A stretch of DNA of 49,034 bases, taken from assembly GCA_015061545.1 (NCBI GenBank), contig SUWJ01000017.1:1-49034 (forward strand). Direction: 5' to 3'. This DNA is from Lentisphaerota bacterium (GTDB lineage: Bacteria; Verrucomicrobiota; Lentisphaeria; Victivallales; Victivallaceae). Shown piece by piece: positions 36,201-44,084 of this stretch. Below the pieces are notes generated by a model. That model saw nothing but the letters and a program-made list of their open reading frames with translations, was not told the origin of the DNA and did not search any database. The position numbers were made by a program, and so were the translations under genes. Numbering within the stretch: the first letter of the stretch is position 1; every line of letters begins with the position of its first letter.

Positions 36201-37071
36201 CTGCAGCAAGGCGTTTTTCGCAAAGGTTGTAATACCAGCGCGAGATCTCCTGCCAACCTTTGGCGGTGCTGCACAACACCCGCATACAATGCAGATACCA
36301 CGGCGGCATATCGGGTTCAGGTACGATCTGGGGCACATTGCGCGCCGCAAATTTATAAAAGATCCTGCCGTTGCGCCGTTCCTGAGTTGATTGGAGCGTA
36401 CCTTTGACTTCATCTTTAAGGGCAATACTCTGCAAGGGGAAACTCTCCGGTACTGAAACCGTATAAACATACTCCAGCACCGGAGCATTGAGCTGCAAAA
36501 GTGCTATATCGCACCACACATTCTGAATCCTCGGCCGGATCGTCTTCAGATTGCATACAACATGGATAATATCGCCGACTTCCACATTGGGGATCCCTAC
36601 GGATAACACTTTGTTGGCAGGGTCGTAAATGTTAGCCTGCATCTGAGAGCTTTCCACCGACAATTTTTTTTGCAGCTCAGGAGTTATCACCTGCCCGGAT
36701 GGTTTGATTATTTCCACGCTGATTTCGGGCATCTTTTGATAAAACTCGTTAAAATGCAGCGTAAAGCTGTTAAATTCATCGCGTCCTGCGGCAGTTTTCA
36801 CAAAAGTCCAGGATTCATCCCGCCGCTCAGCGGTGCCGTCGGAATTGACCGTTACCGTTTCGTTATCGCGCAAAAGTATTGTGTCGGCGTCTGGATAAAG
36901 TTTTCCATCCAGCTGCCGCCATTTTGCCGCCGGGTCAGCAGCCGGAGCAATCGTTGCCGACGGAGATTTTTCCCGCGCTGTTATTTTATGGTCATCTTTC
37001 AGCCATTGACAGCCGCCCAACGCCAGCAGCGCGGCAGCTGCCACGGCGCAAACAAAAAATTTTTTATTCAT
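33256..37071 (-). CDS. Lipoprotein with two DUF3857-transglutaminase modules
   Basis: A 1271-residue lipoprotein (lipobox LALGGC). It is an internal tandem duplication. Module 1 (~30-640): a DUF3857-like domain, then a transglutaminase core HGVCRDKAALLAAML with Cys353, followed by NHAITGV and LMDPTDEN, which supply His and Asp. Module 2 (~700-1271): WVLQYDITLKILNYGG starts a second DUF3857-like domain. The matching core reads YGNSADQAVLLYAML, with Ser962 in place of Cys, and the His is missing too, so module 2 should be inactive. The frame extends 35 codons upstream, but the signal peptide fixes the start. Substrate unknown; proteolysis or crosslinking in the envelope is possible. Confidence 0.8.
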   Translation of the reverse strand: MNKKFFVCAVAAAALLALGGCQWLKDDHKITAREKSPSATIAPAADPAAKWRQLDGKLYPDADTILLRDNETVTVNSDGTAERRDESWTFVKTAAGRDEFNSFTLHFNEFYQKMPEISVEIIKPSGQVITPELQKKLSVESSQMQANIYDPANKVLSVGIPNVEVGDIIHVVCNLKTIRPRIQNVWCDIALLQLNAPVLEYVYTVSVPESFPLQSIALKDEVKGTLQSTQERRNGRIFYKFAARNVPQIVPEPDMPPWYLHCMRVLCSTAKGWQEISRWYYNLCEKRLAAVSPELTNHARTLAAGKTPDAAVRALFDYVSKEIRYTGVTNEDTAPGYEPHDVKDTFAQKHGVCRDKAALLAAMLREAGFDAFMVLFMAGDPKDPEIPNNYFNHAITGVRMENGELVLMDPTDENSSDMLPAYAMDKSFLCATAQGDILRRTAVVPPEKNMLKIKSQGRIDENYTLHWQSDLVFEGINDNIYRGAFAQWEQDYRREFVASALKKALPGAVLEKLEVLPEDVRDLSQPFRLHLQCKVENFAELKFGSGVLNMPFLSSAFGALNFMPGDGLAAERRFPLHFFSTAGVSEEFTLELPENMQLAALPEKQHINSGFLRGFIGTERLSDGRLAGKKEIKLNKVEITPAEYPVFRQAMLQLKSSAHSGKAVVKKLLRQFTANDKANAVVENKSVKLEYTALDSWVLQYDITLKILNYGGVKEYSELVLDYVEGLSKAEFLHGTVKLPDGRELKIDPAQIKVMDSPVSAAAPRYPALKKLIVPLPGVVPGSVINYSWQLKKSRAAHQDHWFVLPEMIPVKNKSLEISYPERLHKKFKTLLPQSGFAVETEKSNGRRVVKVTAGQLDAIPMEIAAAPHWLYLPSAAVSNLDLTSYSEQLKKALEKAAGNQQESSLLAQKLVQNCTGEMEKIKAIRDYVARNIRRAGADLSVLGMNHITPADVTLREGYGNSADQAVLLYAMLKSVGIKPQWYLAANVPFLPQVCNQFKLLPRNLFSEVLLFVESAEGDLLLNDTDEYAAIGTIAGEGKLGLDLAAGELKLLTASAEFQNSVRREWQIKCLPDQSAEISCTVFYYGMDHARMKRFFDRITPENERQYWAKQCSGVLSGGVTSQIKKDFSAYPGEVSFAVKVPRFWHRSGNFAMLELPASGMENVIRTAGKRTAPYWFNNSAEISNSYTVDVPDSWQSCEFDGGNFALGLPGCEVSAIMKSSYDPDRRLQVNESLQLKPFYCDSSAAGSLENMQKQLSSPVNRTFLFKTTGK

Positions 37072-37277
37072 AAAAATCCGAATCCTTAAATTACCAAAGC
37101 AACTAAAAACCATCACACAACTATATTTTACCCCCGATTTGACAAAAAAGAAAATTTTTTTGCAGGAATCTTGCAACTTTTATTTGAAAAATGCGCCAAC
37201 TGGATTAAATTATCATAATATGATTACGCAAACAATCGTAAAAACTAAACATAAACAAAACTGAAAGTTGGTTCATC

Positions 37278-37388
37278 ATGGGTCAGCAACACAACAAGAT
37301 CATCAAGCGCCGTCGCCGCAAGGCCTACCTCGCCCGCTGCAAAGCCCGCGTGGCTGCTCTTATCAAGAGCGGTGCCAAACGCAAGTAA
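37278..37388 (+). CDS. 36-residue basic PVC-type protein
   Basis: A very short gene: ATG at 37278, TAA at 37386-37388. The product starts MGQQHNKIIKRRRRKAYLAR and continues with Lys, Arg and Ala to the end; about 14 of 36 residues are Lys or Arg. It matches, from memory, the small basic MGxxHNKxxKRRRR-type protein conserved in Verrucomicrobia, Lentisphaerae and Chlamydiae and reported as a signature protein of the PVC superphylum (Lagkouvardos and colleagues, 2014), thought to act at or near the ribosome. A GC-rich terminator follows it. The 206-base upstream region is AT-rich; I see no convincing promoter. An antisense frame (37245-37517) is a shadow. Confidence 0.75.
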   Translation: MGQQHNKIIKRRRRKAYLARCKARVAALIKSGAKRK

Positions 37389-37445
37389 GTTATTTGCGTT
37401 TGATCGTTCAATTCCGTAAAAAATTGCGGGGTTGGATAGTAACTC

Positions 37446-37485
37446 AAGCCCGTCCGTTATTTTTTGCGGATGGGCTTTTGCTTTT
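37446..37485 (+). terminator. Rho-independent terminator of the 36-residue gene
   Basis: AAGCCCGTCCG (37446-37456) pairs with CGGATGGGCTT (37467-37477) with one G-U pair, followed by TTGCTTTTT. It lies between the small basic gene and comF and shows that the small gene is its own transcription unit. Confidence 0.8.
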
Positions 37486-37516
37486 TGCAAGATGAACTTT
37501 TTTTTACCGGAGTGCA

Positions 37517-38233
37517 ATGAAGTTCCGCGATAAATTCATCAACCTTATTGATCTATTCTGGGAATTCCCCTGCCCGCTGTGCGGGTGCGACCGTCAGCAC
37601 GGGGGATCGCCCAACAGTTTTTGCAGCGATTGCCTTGAGCAGCTGCCGTTGCTTCACGGCAAACGTTGTCCGGGGTGCGGCGGCGAACTGGAGGGGATCT
37701 TCGGATTTTGCAGCAGCTGCCTGAAAATGCCGCCCCGACCGTGGATCAACGCCATGAGTATTATGAAAATGGAAGGACTTGCCGAAAAAGCCATCTACAA
37801 GCTGAAATTTTCCGGCTCCACCTGCATGGCAAGACCGTTGACGGAACTGGGTGCGCCGCTTTTATTTGCCCCTGACTTTGCCAATGCGGATATGATCGTA
37901 CCGGTGCCGCTGCACTATACACGGCAGTTGCTGCGCTCCTACAATCAATCGGAACTGCTGGCAAAAATGTTAAGCCGCCGTATGCACAAACCCTGCTGCA
38001 GGGTATTGAAAAAGATCCGCCCCACCATTCGACAGGCCACGCTGTCACGGGAAGAACGGCTGAAAAATCTGCGCGGAGCCTTTGCCGCCGCATCAAAAGC
38101 TCAGATAAGCGGCAAAAAGATATTGCTGGTAGATGATGTTATAACCACGGGAGCCACGCTGCACGCCTGCGCCGAAGTACTGATGAATAACGGAGCCGAG
38201 TATGTAACCGTTTTTACCGTGGCAAGACGCTGA
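37517..38233 (+). CDS. comF: ComF-family phosphoribosyltransferase-like protein
   Basis: A 238-residue ComF/GntX-type protein. An N-terminal zinc-finger region has paired cysteines (CPLCGC, CSDC, CPGCGG, CSSC; ~15-70) and is followed by a type I phosphoribosyltransferase domain whose PRPP loop is ILLVDDVITTGATLHAC (~200-216). ComF is needed for DNA uptake in naturally competent bacteria; homologues are common in non-competent ones as well. No other competence gene is in the window. CGGAG lies five bases before the ATG. It converges with the next gene with only three bases between the stops. Confidence 0.92.
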   Translation: MKFRDKFINLIDLFWEFPCPLCGCDRQHGGSPNSFCSDCLEQLPLLHGKRCPGCGGELEGIFGFCSSCLKMPPRPWINAMSIMKMEGLAEKAIYKLKFSGSTCMARPLTELGAPLLFAPDFANADMIVPVPLHYTRQLLRSYNQSELLAKMLSRRMHKPCCRVLKKIRPTIRQATLSREERLKNLRGAFAAASKAQISGKKILLVDDVITTGATLHACAEVLMNNGAEYVTVFTVARR

Positions 38234-38236
38234 AGA

Positions 38237-38878
38237 TCACTTACCCACCCGGGCAGCGGGAGCTGCTGTTTGGGCATCCGAAACCGCCGGAAGTGATGCC
38301 GCGGCAGTTTTTTCACGCTTGAGATAGACTTTTTTGCCGTCGTTATCCACAAAAAAGCGTCCGCCGCGGCTTCCCACATAGATATCTTTGCCATCGGCAG
38401 TCTTTTCCCCCGTAGGTTTGCCTGTCCCGATTGCCGCCTGTGCCGCGGCTTTGATCTCTTCGGGAGTCTTGTTTAAGATCGAAAGCTGCCGACGGGTAAA
38501 AGTTGCCCGATACTTGGCAGGCAGATCCCCCACCGCCACTTTTACCGAACCGCCCAGATGGTTCAGCAGCACAAAGCCGCCGCCCAGCGATTCCAGCGTA
38601 GTTTTGCGGTAAACGGTGCCGTCTTTGACCTGAATATCCACCAAACTCTGCAAGGCGTGGCGCTGACGGATGCTCAAAGCAGCAATAAACTGCTCGGGCA
38701 ATTCGCTCAATCCCAGCGTAGTGGCACCGTCGTCATGAACGATCTGCACACAACCACCGGCAATTCTGCGCAGTTCAACATTTTTATATACCTTGCCGGA
38801 TTCAGTTTTCAAATCAGCTCCGCAGAGCACACTTGACATTACCAATCCGACAGCCAGCAGCAAACCAACTTTTTTCAT
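38237..38878 (-). CDS. Secreted protein with two repeats and a PBCV-type basic adaptor motif
   Basis: A 213-residue secreted protein. Numbering from the upstream Met at 38887: signal peptide ~1-23, two related repeats of ~50 residues (25-75, GKVYKNVELRRIAGGCVQIV; 84-134, GTVYRKTTLESLGGGFVLLN), then KDIYVGSRGGRFF and DGKKVYL (167-190). That last segment resembles the basic adaptor domain (PF08789) first named from Paramecium bursaria Chlorella virus proteins. The start at 38878 is preferred because AAAGGA lies eight bases before it. I do not know the protein family. A structural or binding role outside the cell is inference. Confidence 0.65.
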   Translation of the reverse strand: MKKVGLLLAVGLVMSSVLCGADLKTESGKVYKNVELRRIAGGCVQIVHDDGATTLGLSELPEQFIAALSIRQRHALQSLVDIQVKDGTVYRKTTLESLGGGFVLLNHLGGSVKVAVGDLPAKYRATFTRRQLSILNKTPEEIKAAAQAAIGTGKPTGEKTADGKDIYVGSRGGRFFVDNDGKKVYLKREKTAAASLPAVSDAQTAAPAARVGK

Positions 38879-39067
38879 TTTCTTCATCCTTTATATTGAC
38901 CTTGATTTTTAACTTGCTGAAAGATACAGCCGTTTAACAGTTTATGCAACTTTTTTATGAAAATAAGCCGATAATATTTGCTGAAATCTTGCAATATGGA
39001 TAAATCTGATGTAAATTACCCTTCAAATCCAACTTACACGAAATACCACATCAAGGAGAAAACTGTT

Positions 39068-41605
39068 ATGGATATAGAAGAAGTTTTCGGAATTTTATTT
39101 GCTGGCTTTCTGCTGCTGGCGCTGCTTTCGGGTTTGATCGTGCTGCCGATAATAAGTTTGCTGAAAATAAACAATCTGGAAAAGAAACTCAATTTACTGC
39201 ACCTGGCAATGCAGAAAAACACACAGAGCGCCCCGGTTGATTCTCAGATGCCTGCGGATGAAAAATCCGCTGCTGCCGTTGCGGATTTGTCCACTCCTCA
39301 GACCGCGGCAACTCCGATGCCGAAATCCGAGTCTGCCCCTGCCCCTGCACCTGCCCCGATACCGCAAGCCATACCGTTCCCGATTGCGAACGATCAAAAG
39401 ACCCAAACTGCCGAAATACTTCCTGCGGCGGAAAAAACTTCCGTTGCTCCGATCCGCCCTGCGACTTCGATGGTAGAGAAAACTGCTGAAGAAAAAGCTC
39501 CTGCCGCCGACCGGGAAGTATCGCCATTGAACCGCAAGCTGGAAAATATTTCTTCCGACTTCAACGACAAACTTGAATCCCTCGAACAGCGCTCTGCCCA
39601 ACTTCTGAACAAACTCTGGAGCTGGTTTTGCGTGGGCGAAGAATACCGCTCAAACTCCGTATCGCGCGAATACGCTGTTGCCACTACCTGGCTGATCCGG
39701 CTGGGGGTGGTAATTCTGCTTTGCGGAATCGGTTTTTTCCTGAAATACTCCATCGACCGCAACTGGACTCCGCCGGCGGTGCGGGTAATACTTATGCTTC
39801 TGGCGGGTATGGCAATGGCAATCTTCGGTTCGTGGAAAAGCAAAGGCAAATACCGCCCGCTGGCAATCGCGCTGGCAGGAGCAGGATTCGTTACGCTCTA
39901 TTTAAGTATCATGGCGGCGTATAAACTTTACGATTTGATTCCCGTTACTCTTGCCTTTGGCGGTATGATCGCAGTAACCGCTTCCGCCATGACTGCCGCG
40001 TTGAGCACCAATGCCATGTTTACCGCGCTGCTGGGCTGTGCGGGGGGGTATCTCACCCCTGTATTCATCAGTACTGGCTCCAACAATATTATCGGATTAT
40101 TTATCTACATGGCGATTCTGGCAGCCGGCACGCTGCTGACCGCTTATTACCGCAACTGGATGCTGCTGAATTTAATCAGTTTTACTTTTTACGCCATTAT
40201 CGGAGCGGCAGCGCCTTCGGTGGAAGCCGCCGGGCAAAGTCCGCTGGCGGTAATCGGCTTGCTGGCGCTGAATTTTGTGATTTTCAGTTTGCAGCAAACG
40301 GCGGCGGCATCCAAACGCGATTTGACCATTCCGGAAATTCTGTTGACTGCCGCCAATACCGCATTCTATTTTATCATGGTGCTGCCGACAGCGGAAAAAT
40401 ATTATGCCAACTGGCAGCTGCCCGCCTTGTGTGCGGTATTTGCCGCAATCATTGCCATCGGGGAAATCATGCTGGTAGTAAGCAAGTTCCGGCGGAAACC
40501 AACGGCTCTGCTCTCCACATTGCAGCTGAAACTCTGCTTTGCCTTGATTCTGGCAATTCCGCTGCTGCTGAGCGATGTCTGGATCATTGCCGCGTGGTCG
40601 GTCATGGCGCTGCTGATAACTGAAGCGGCGCTCAAACACAAATCACCTGCCTTGCTGGTGATCGGCATTACCCTTTATGCGGTTACTGCCTTGCGGGAGA
40701 TCGTGGCGCCGTCGGCATTTGCTCAGGAGGATGTATCTTACTGGATATCGCTGTTGAATCATCTGCTTACAGCAGGAGTCTACACAGCTTGCTTAAGCTG
40801 CAGCGCCGTAAGACTTATCCGCAATGCACCAAACTTTGCGCAAAGTCCGGATCAATCGACCGAACTGGTCAGGGGTATTGGTAGTGCCTTTGCCGCAATT
40901 GCCGCTGTTATATTCTTTCTCTACAGCAGTTACGAAATATCGCAGTTCTGCAACTTCTGCTGTCAACCTTACCGGTACGCAGTTCTGGTGATCTACTGGA
41001 GCGCGCTTACTGTGCTGCTGCTGAAAGTGATCCGCCAATGCAGCATAACCAAACTCATATATCTGGTGATCTGGCTGCTGATTCTATCCGGCATCTGGCT
41101 TTTGAGCATAAAAACGCCCGCCGCTTACCGCAGCAATTACCCGGCAGGGCTGCTGTATACGCTGCTGACGGCAGGCAGCTACATAGCTGCATTACTGGTA
41201 ACCGCCCGCGAGTTTGCCCGTTCCGACGAAAAAAATCAACGCCGCATTGCCGTTGTTCTCTACTCGGCTGCGGGGATATTGTTCTTTGTCTACAGTTCGG
41301 TCGAGTGGTACGAATTTCTGGAGTGTTACCTTAAAAACTTCCGCAACGGCGGTTTGTCAGTTTACTGGAGTATTCTCGCTTTCATATTGCTCTGGCGCGG
41401 CGTGACAAAGCAGCAGAAAACGCTGCGGATGTGCGCCATAGCCCTGTTCGGAGCGGTGGCACTCAAGATATTCTTTATTGATCTGGCGCAATTGGAACAG
41501 ATTTGGCGCATTGCCGCCTTTGCGCTGATCGGAGTTATCATGCTGATCGGTGCAGTTACATATATACGCTGCAAAGATCTTTTTATTCAGAAAGGCGATG
41601 AATAA
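39068..41605 (+). CDS. DUF2339 polytopic membrane protein
   Basis: An 845-residue inner-membrane protein. One N-terminal helix (~8-32) is followed by a Pro/Ala-rich and coiled-coil linker (~35-190), then about 25 hydrophobic segments to the C terminus. The first of these (ATTWLIRLGVVILLCGIGFFL followed by KYSIDRNWTPPAVRV) is the DUF2339 hallmark. Function is unknown for the family. The frame is open 30 codons upstream, but AAGGAG lies just before this ATG. It is followed two bases later by a DUF3999 gene, a pairing seen in many bacteria, so the two products probably form an envelope complex. Confidence 0.85.
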   Translation: MDIEEVFGILFAGFLLLALLSGLIVLPIISLLKINNLEKKLNLLHLAMQKNTQSAPVDSQMPADEKSAAAVADLSTPQTAATPMPKSESAPAPAPAPIPQAIPFPIANDQKTQTAEILPAAEKTSVAPIRPATSMVEKTAEEKAPAADREVSPLNRKLENISSDFNDKLESLEQRSAQLLNKLWSWFCVGEEYRSNSVSREYAVATTWLIRLGVVILLCGIGFFLKYSIDRNWTPPAVRVILMLLAGMAMAIFGSWKSKGKYRPLAIALAGAGFVTLYLSIMAAYKLYDLIPVTLAFGGMIAVTASAMTAALSTNAMFTALLGCAGGYLTPVFISTGSNNIIGLFIYMAILAAGTLLTAYYRNWMLLNLISFTFYAIIGAAAPSVEAAGQSPLAVIGLLALNFVIFSLQQTAAASKRDLTIPEILLTAANTAFYFIMVLPTAEKYYANWQLPALCAVFAAIIAIGEIMLVVSKFRRKPTALLSTLQLKLCFALILAIPLLLSDVWIIAAWSVMALLITEAALKHKSPALLVIGITLYAVTALREIVAPSAFAQEDVSYWISLLNHLLTAGVYTACLSCSAVRLIRNAPNFAQSPDQSTELVRGIGSAFAAIAAVIFFLYSSYEISQFCNFCCQPYRYAVLVIYWSALTVLLLKVIRQCSITKLIYLVIWLLILSGIWLLSIKTPAAYRSNYPAGLLYTLLTAGSYIAALLVTAREFARSDEKNQRRIAVVLYSAAGILFFVYSSVEWYEFLECYLKNFRNGGLSVYWSILAFILLWRGVTKQQKTLRMCAIALFGAVALKIFFIDLAQLEQIWRIAAFALIGVIMLIGAVTYIRCKDLFIQKGDE

Positions 41606-41607
41606 GT

Positions 41608-42951
41608 ATGAAAAAATTATTTACCATTCTAACTTCAGTGCTGCTTACAGGCGTATTTTCAACTGCAGCCAATGATATTCTGACGCATTACCCGTTCTGT
41701 AAAACAGTTACCGACGATGCCGTTGCCGGGCAGCTGCCCGCTATACGGCTGGACAGCGGAATCTACCGTCAGCTCAACTTCAACTGCAGCAATCTGCGGG
41801 TCGCCGATAAAGATAATAAACCGATACCCTTTGTTTACGGCCAACTCTGCAAATATGCCCAAAGCAATGTCTATTCGGAAGTACCGGGCAAGATCGTTGA
41901 CTTCACCTTTGATCCGCAGCAGAACGAAGCAATTATCGTCTACGGAATAACCGGTAAATCCGCATCGGAAAAACTCCGGCTGGGCAAATTGGAAATCGAC
42001 CCCAAAAGCAACCGCCCGTTCAATAAAAATCTTACTCTGGAATTTGACAACGGTCATACCGAACAGCAGAAATTTTTCAACCATACCGGGCGGGTGGACT
42101 TTTCCCGGCACAGTTTTACCTTTGAACCGCAAAGTTCCCGCAAGATCACCCTCAGGATCAAACCGTTTGCCGAACAGCACAGTTCAGGCAGCGTGCTTGA
42201 ACACAGCGGCAGACAGGATTCATTTACCGAAAAGCGGATATTTTCAGAAGAACTGAACATCGACCGGATCGCTTTTTTTGCCGTAAAGCAAGAGATTTCC
42301 CCGGTGGGTGTCCAAAGCAGTAAGCTGCAGGATATTGAAATAAAAAAGCTGGATCTGCAGCCCAAACAGAGCAATTGGGAGTTCAAGTTGTTCCGACAAC
42401 CCGTAAGCAGTTTCCACTTGAAGAGTTCGACCGAAAATTACCGCCGCACATATTTGCTGGAGTTTTTCCGGGAAGAAGAAAAAAGCAAAACGCTGCTTGC
42501 CTGCTATGCCGGGGAACTTGCTCCTGATTTTAAATTTCCTGATTTGAAAAATATCCGTCCCGATTCAGCAGCGTTGACCATCTTCAACAACGACAACGCC
42601 GAACTGGAAAATTGCACTTTTGAATTCCGCGCCCCCGTCGAAGCGCTGCTGCTTGACCCCAAAAACAGAAACAGAGGCCCCTTTACCGTCTATTACGGCG
42701 GCAGTAATACCAACAGCGCTGATTACGATTTAAAAAGCTATATCCACAAATTTGCAGGGCAAAGCTACGCGGTTCTTACGCTCGGCAGCCAGCAGCTCAA
42801 TCCATCTTATTCGGTCAAATCCGCTGCGGAATGGCAAAGTGTCCTGCAAAAGCTCCTGCCTTATTTAATCGGCACAGCGGTATTGCTCCTGGGGTTGTTC
42901 AGTATCAGAATGCTGAAAAAAATAAACGTGGAAACGCAGCAGGAAGAATAA
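41608..42951 (+). CDS. DUF3999-family secreted/membrane protein
   Basis: A 447-residue protein with a signal peptide (1-~20, cleaved near STAA), a large beta-rich extracytoplasmic part and one C-terminal membrane helix (LLPYLIGTAVLLLGLFSI, ~418-435) followed by a basic cytoplasmic tail. The layout and the N-terminal pattern (Y.L.LD..IY..L...DLR..D..G..IPF) fit DUF3999. Its AAAGGCGA ribosome binding site lies inside the end of the DUF2339 gene, so the pair is translationally coupled. Function unknown. Confidence 0.75.
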   Translation: MKKLFTILTSVLLTGVFSTAANDILTHYPFCKTVTDDAVAGQLPAIRLDSGIYRQLNFNCSNLRVADKDNKPIPFVYGQLCKYAQSNVYSEVPGKIVDFTFDPQQNEAIIVYGITGKSASEKLRLGKLEIDPKSNRPFNKNLTLEFDNGHTEQQKFFNHTGRVDFSRHSFTFEPQSSRKITLRIKPFAEQHSSGSVLEHSGRQDSFTEKRIFSEELNIDRIAFFAVKQEISPVGVQSSKLQDIEIKKLDLQPKQSNWEFKLFRQPVSSFHLKSSTENYRRTYLLEFFREEEKSKTLLACYAGELAPDFKFPDLKNIRPDSAALTIFNNDNAELENCTFEFRAPVEALLLDPKNRNRGPFTVYYGGSNTNSADYDLKSYIHKFAGQSYAVLTLGSQQLNPSYSVKSAAEWQSVLQKLLPYLIGTAVLLLGLFSIRMLKKINVETQQEE

Positions 42952-42984
42952 TTTTTTTGCGCCATGCCGGATAAGATCCACTAC

Positions 42985-43923
42985 TCAGGAACGGCTTTTT
43001 GTGTTGCGCTCGTAAAATACACCATCTTCGTACCCCTGGATACGGCAGTCACTTTCGGCTTTTTTCAAACGCGCCAACGCCCACAGGCAATACTCTTCGT
43101 TCATTTCCACCGCGGTAAATGTTCTGCCCAGTTTTCTGGCTGTAACTGCGGTGCTGCCGCTACCTGAAAAAGGATCAAAGACCATATCGCCGGGATTGGA
43201 ACTGGCAAGGATAAGTTTGGCAAGAAGTTTTTCCGGTTTCTGCGTGGGGTGATCGGTGTTTTCGGGCATCGACCAGTAAGGTACAGTTATATCATCCCAG
43301 AAGTTGGAGGGATAGGTCAAACGGTATTTACCTTCAGCTGATTCCTCCCAATCCCTGGGCTTGCCATTGCTGCGGTATGGAGCGATCACCCGCCGTTTCT
43401 GCTTGACGGCATCGACGTTGAAAGTGTAATCATCGCTCACGGTGGCAAACCAGATATCTTCGCTGCAATTTTTCCAGTTGCTTTTAGCGCCCCTGCCCTT
43501 TTCCCGCTGCCAGACAATGCGGTTACGCACAGTAAGATACTTTGAAAGCACCGCAAAACCAGCTGCCGAACATTGCCAGTCGCCGCAGAGATAGACCGAA
43601 GCAGCAGGCTTGAGCAAACGCAGCAGCAAAGGCAGCCATGACTCCAGATAATCCACATACGCAGCGTGGCTCATACCTTTGAAGTGCATTCCGTTGAAAT
43701 TTTTATCCAGATTATACGGCGGATCCAGAATCAGCAGATCCACAAAGTTATCGGGCATAAATTTTATTGCTTCGCAGAAATCGCCGCAAATGATCTGCCC
43801 GCTGAGTTCATTGCTGCTTGCGGGAGCATCCAAAGTAAACAAACTGCCGCGCAGCAAACTCCTTTCTTCCTCAGTAAGAGTCAGCGTGCGGTTGCGCGGC
43901 GCGCGATTCTGTAATTCAGCCAT
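42985..43923 (-). CDS. Orphan DNA (adenine/cytosine-N4) methyltransferase, beta class
   Basis: A 312-residue SAM-dependent DNA methyltransferase. The catalytic motif IV DPPYNLDKNF comes first (~67-76) and the SAM-binding motif I DPFSGSGSTAVTARKLGR last (~248-265): this order is the beta class. HPTQKPEKLL precedes motif I as usual. DPPY fits N6-adenine methylation, but N4-cytosine cannot be ruled out. No restriction enzyme or specificity gene is next to it, so it acts alone, perhaps in regulation or as an anti-restriction enzyme. Recognition sequence unknown. It converges with the DUF3999 gene. Confidence 0.88.
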   Translation of the reverse strand: MAELQNRAPRNRTLTLTEEERSLLRGSLFTLDAPASSNELSGQIICGDFCEAIKFMPDNFVDLLILDPPYNLDKNFNGMHFKGMSHAAYVDYLESWLPLLLRLLKPAASVYLCGDWQCSAAGFAVLSKYLTVRNRIVWQREKGRGAKSNWKNCSEDIWFATVSDDYTFNVDAVKQKRRVIAPYRSNGKPRDWEESAEGKYRLTYPSNFWDDITVPYWSMPENTDHPTQKPEKLLAKLILASSNPGDMVFDPFSGSGSTAVTARKLGRTFTAVEMNEEYCLWALARLKKAESDCRIQGYEDGVFYERNTKSRS

Positions 43924-44017
43924 AATATTTTCGTCAGGAACTTTTTTTACTGCTCTTTACAATACAATAAAAATACTGTTTTTCAACTTATGCAGCTTGT
44001 CAAATGTAAAATATCGC

Positions 44018-44064
44018 AAAAAACAACGGCTGAACAACTCTTTTGCGGATTCATTCAACCGTTG
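44018..44064 (-). terminator. Rho-independent terminator of the PPIase fusion gene
   Basis: On the minus strand CAACGGTTGA pairs with TCAGCCGTTG with one G-U pair, followed by six T. It lies just after the PPIase stop and ends the marC-membrane protein-PPIase series. Confidence 0.82.
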
Positions 44065-44084
44065 CCAATAATCAATTTTTAGAA

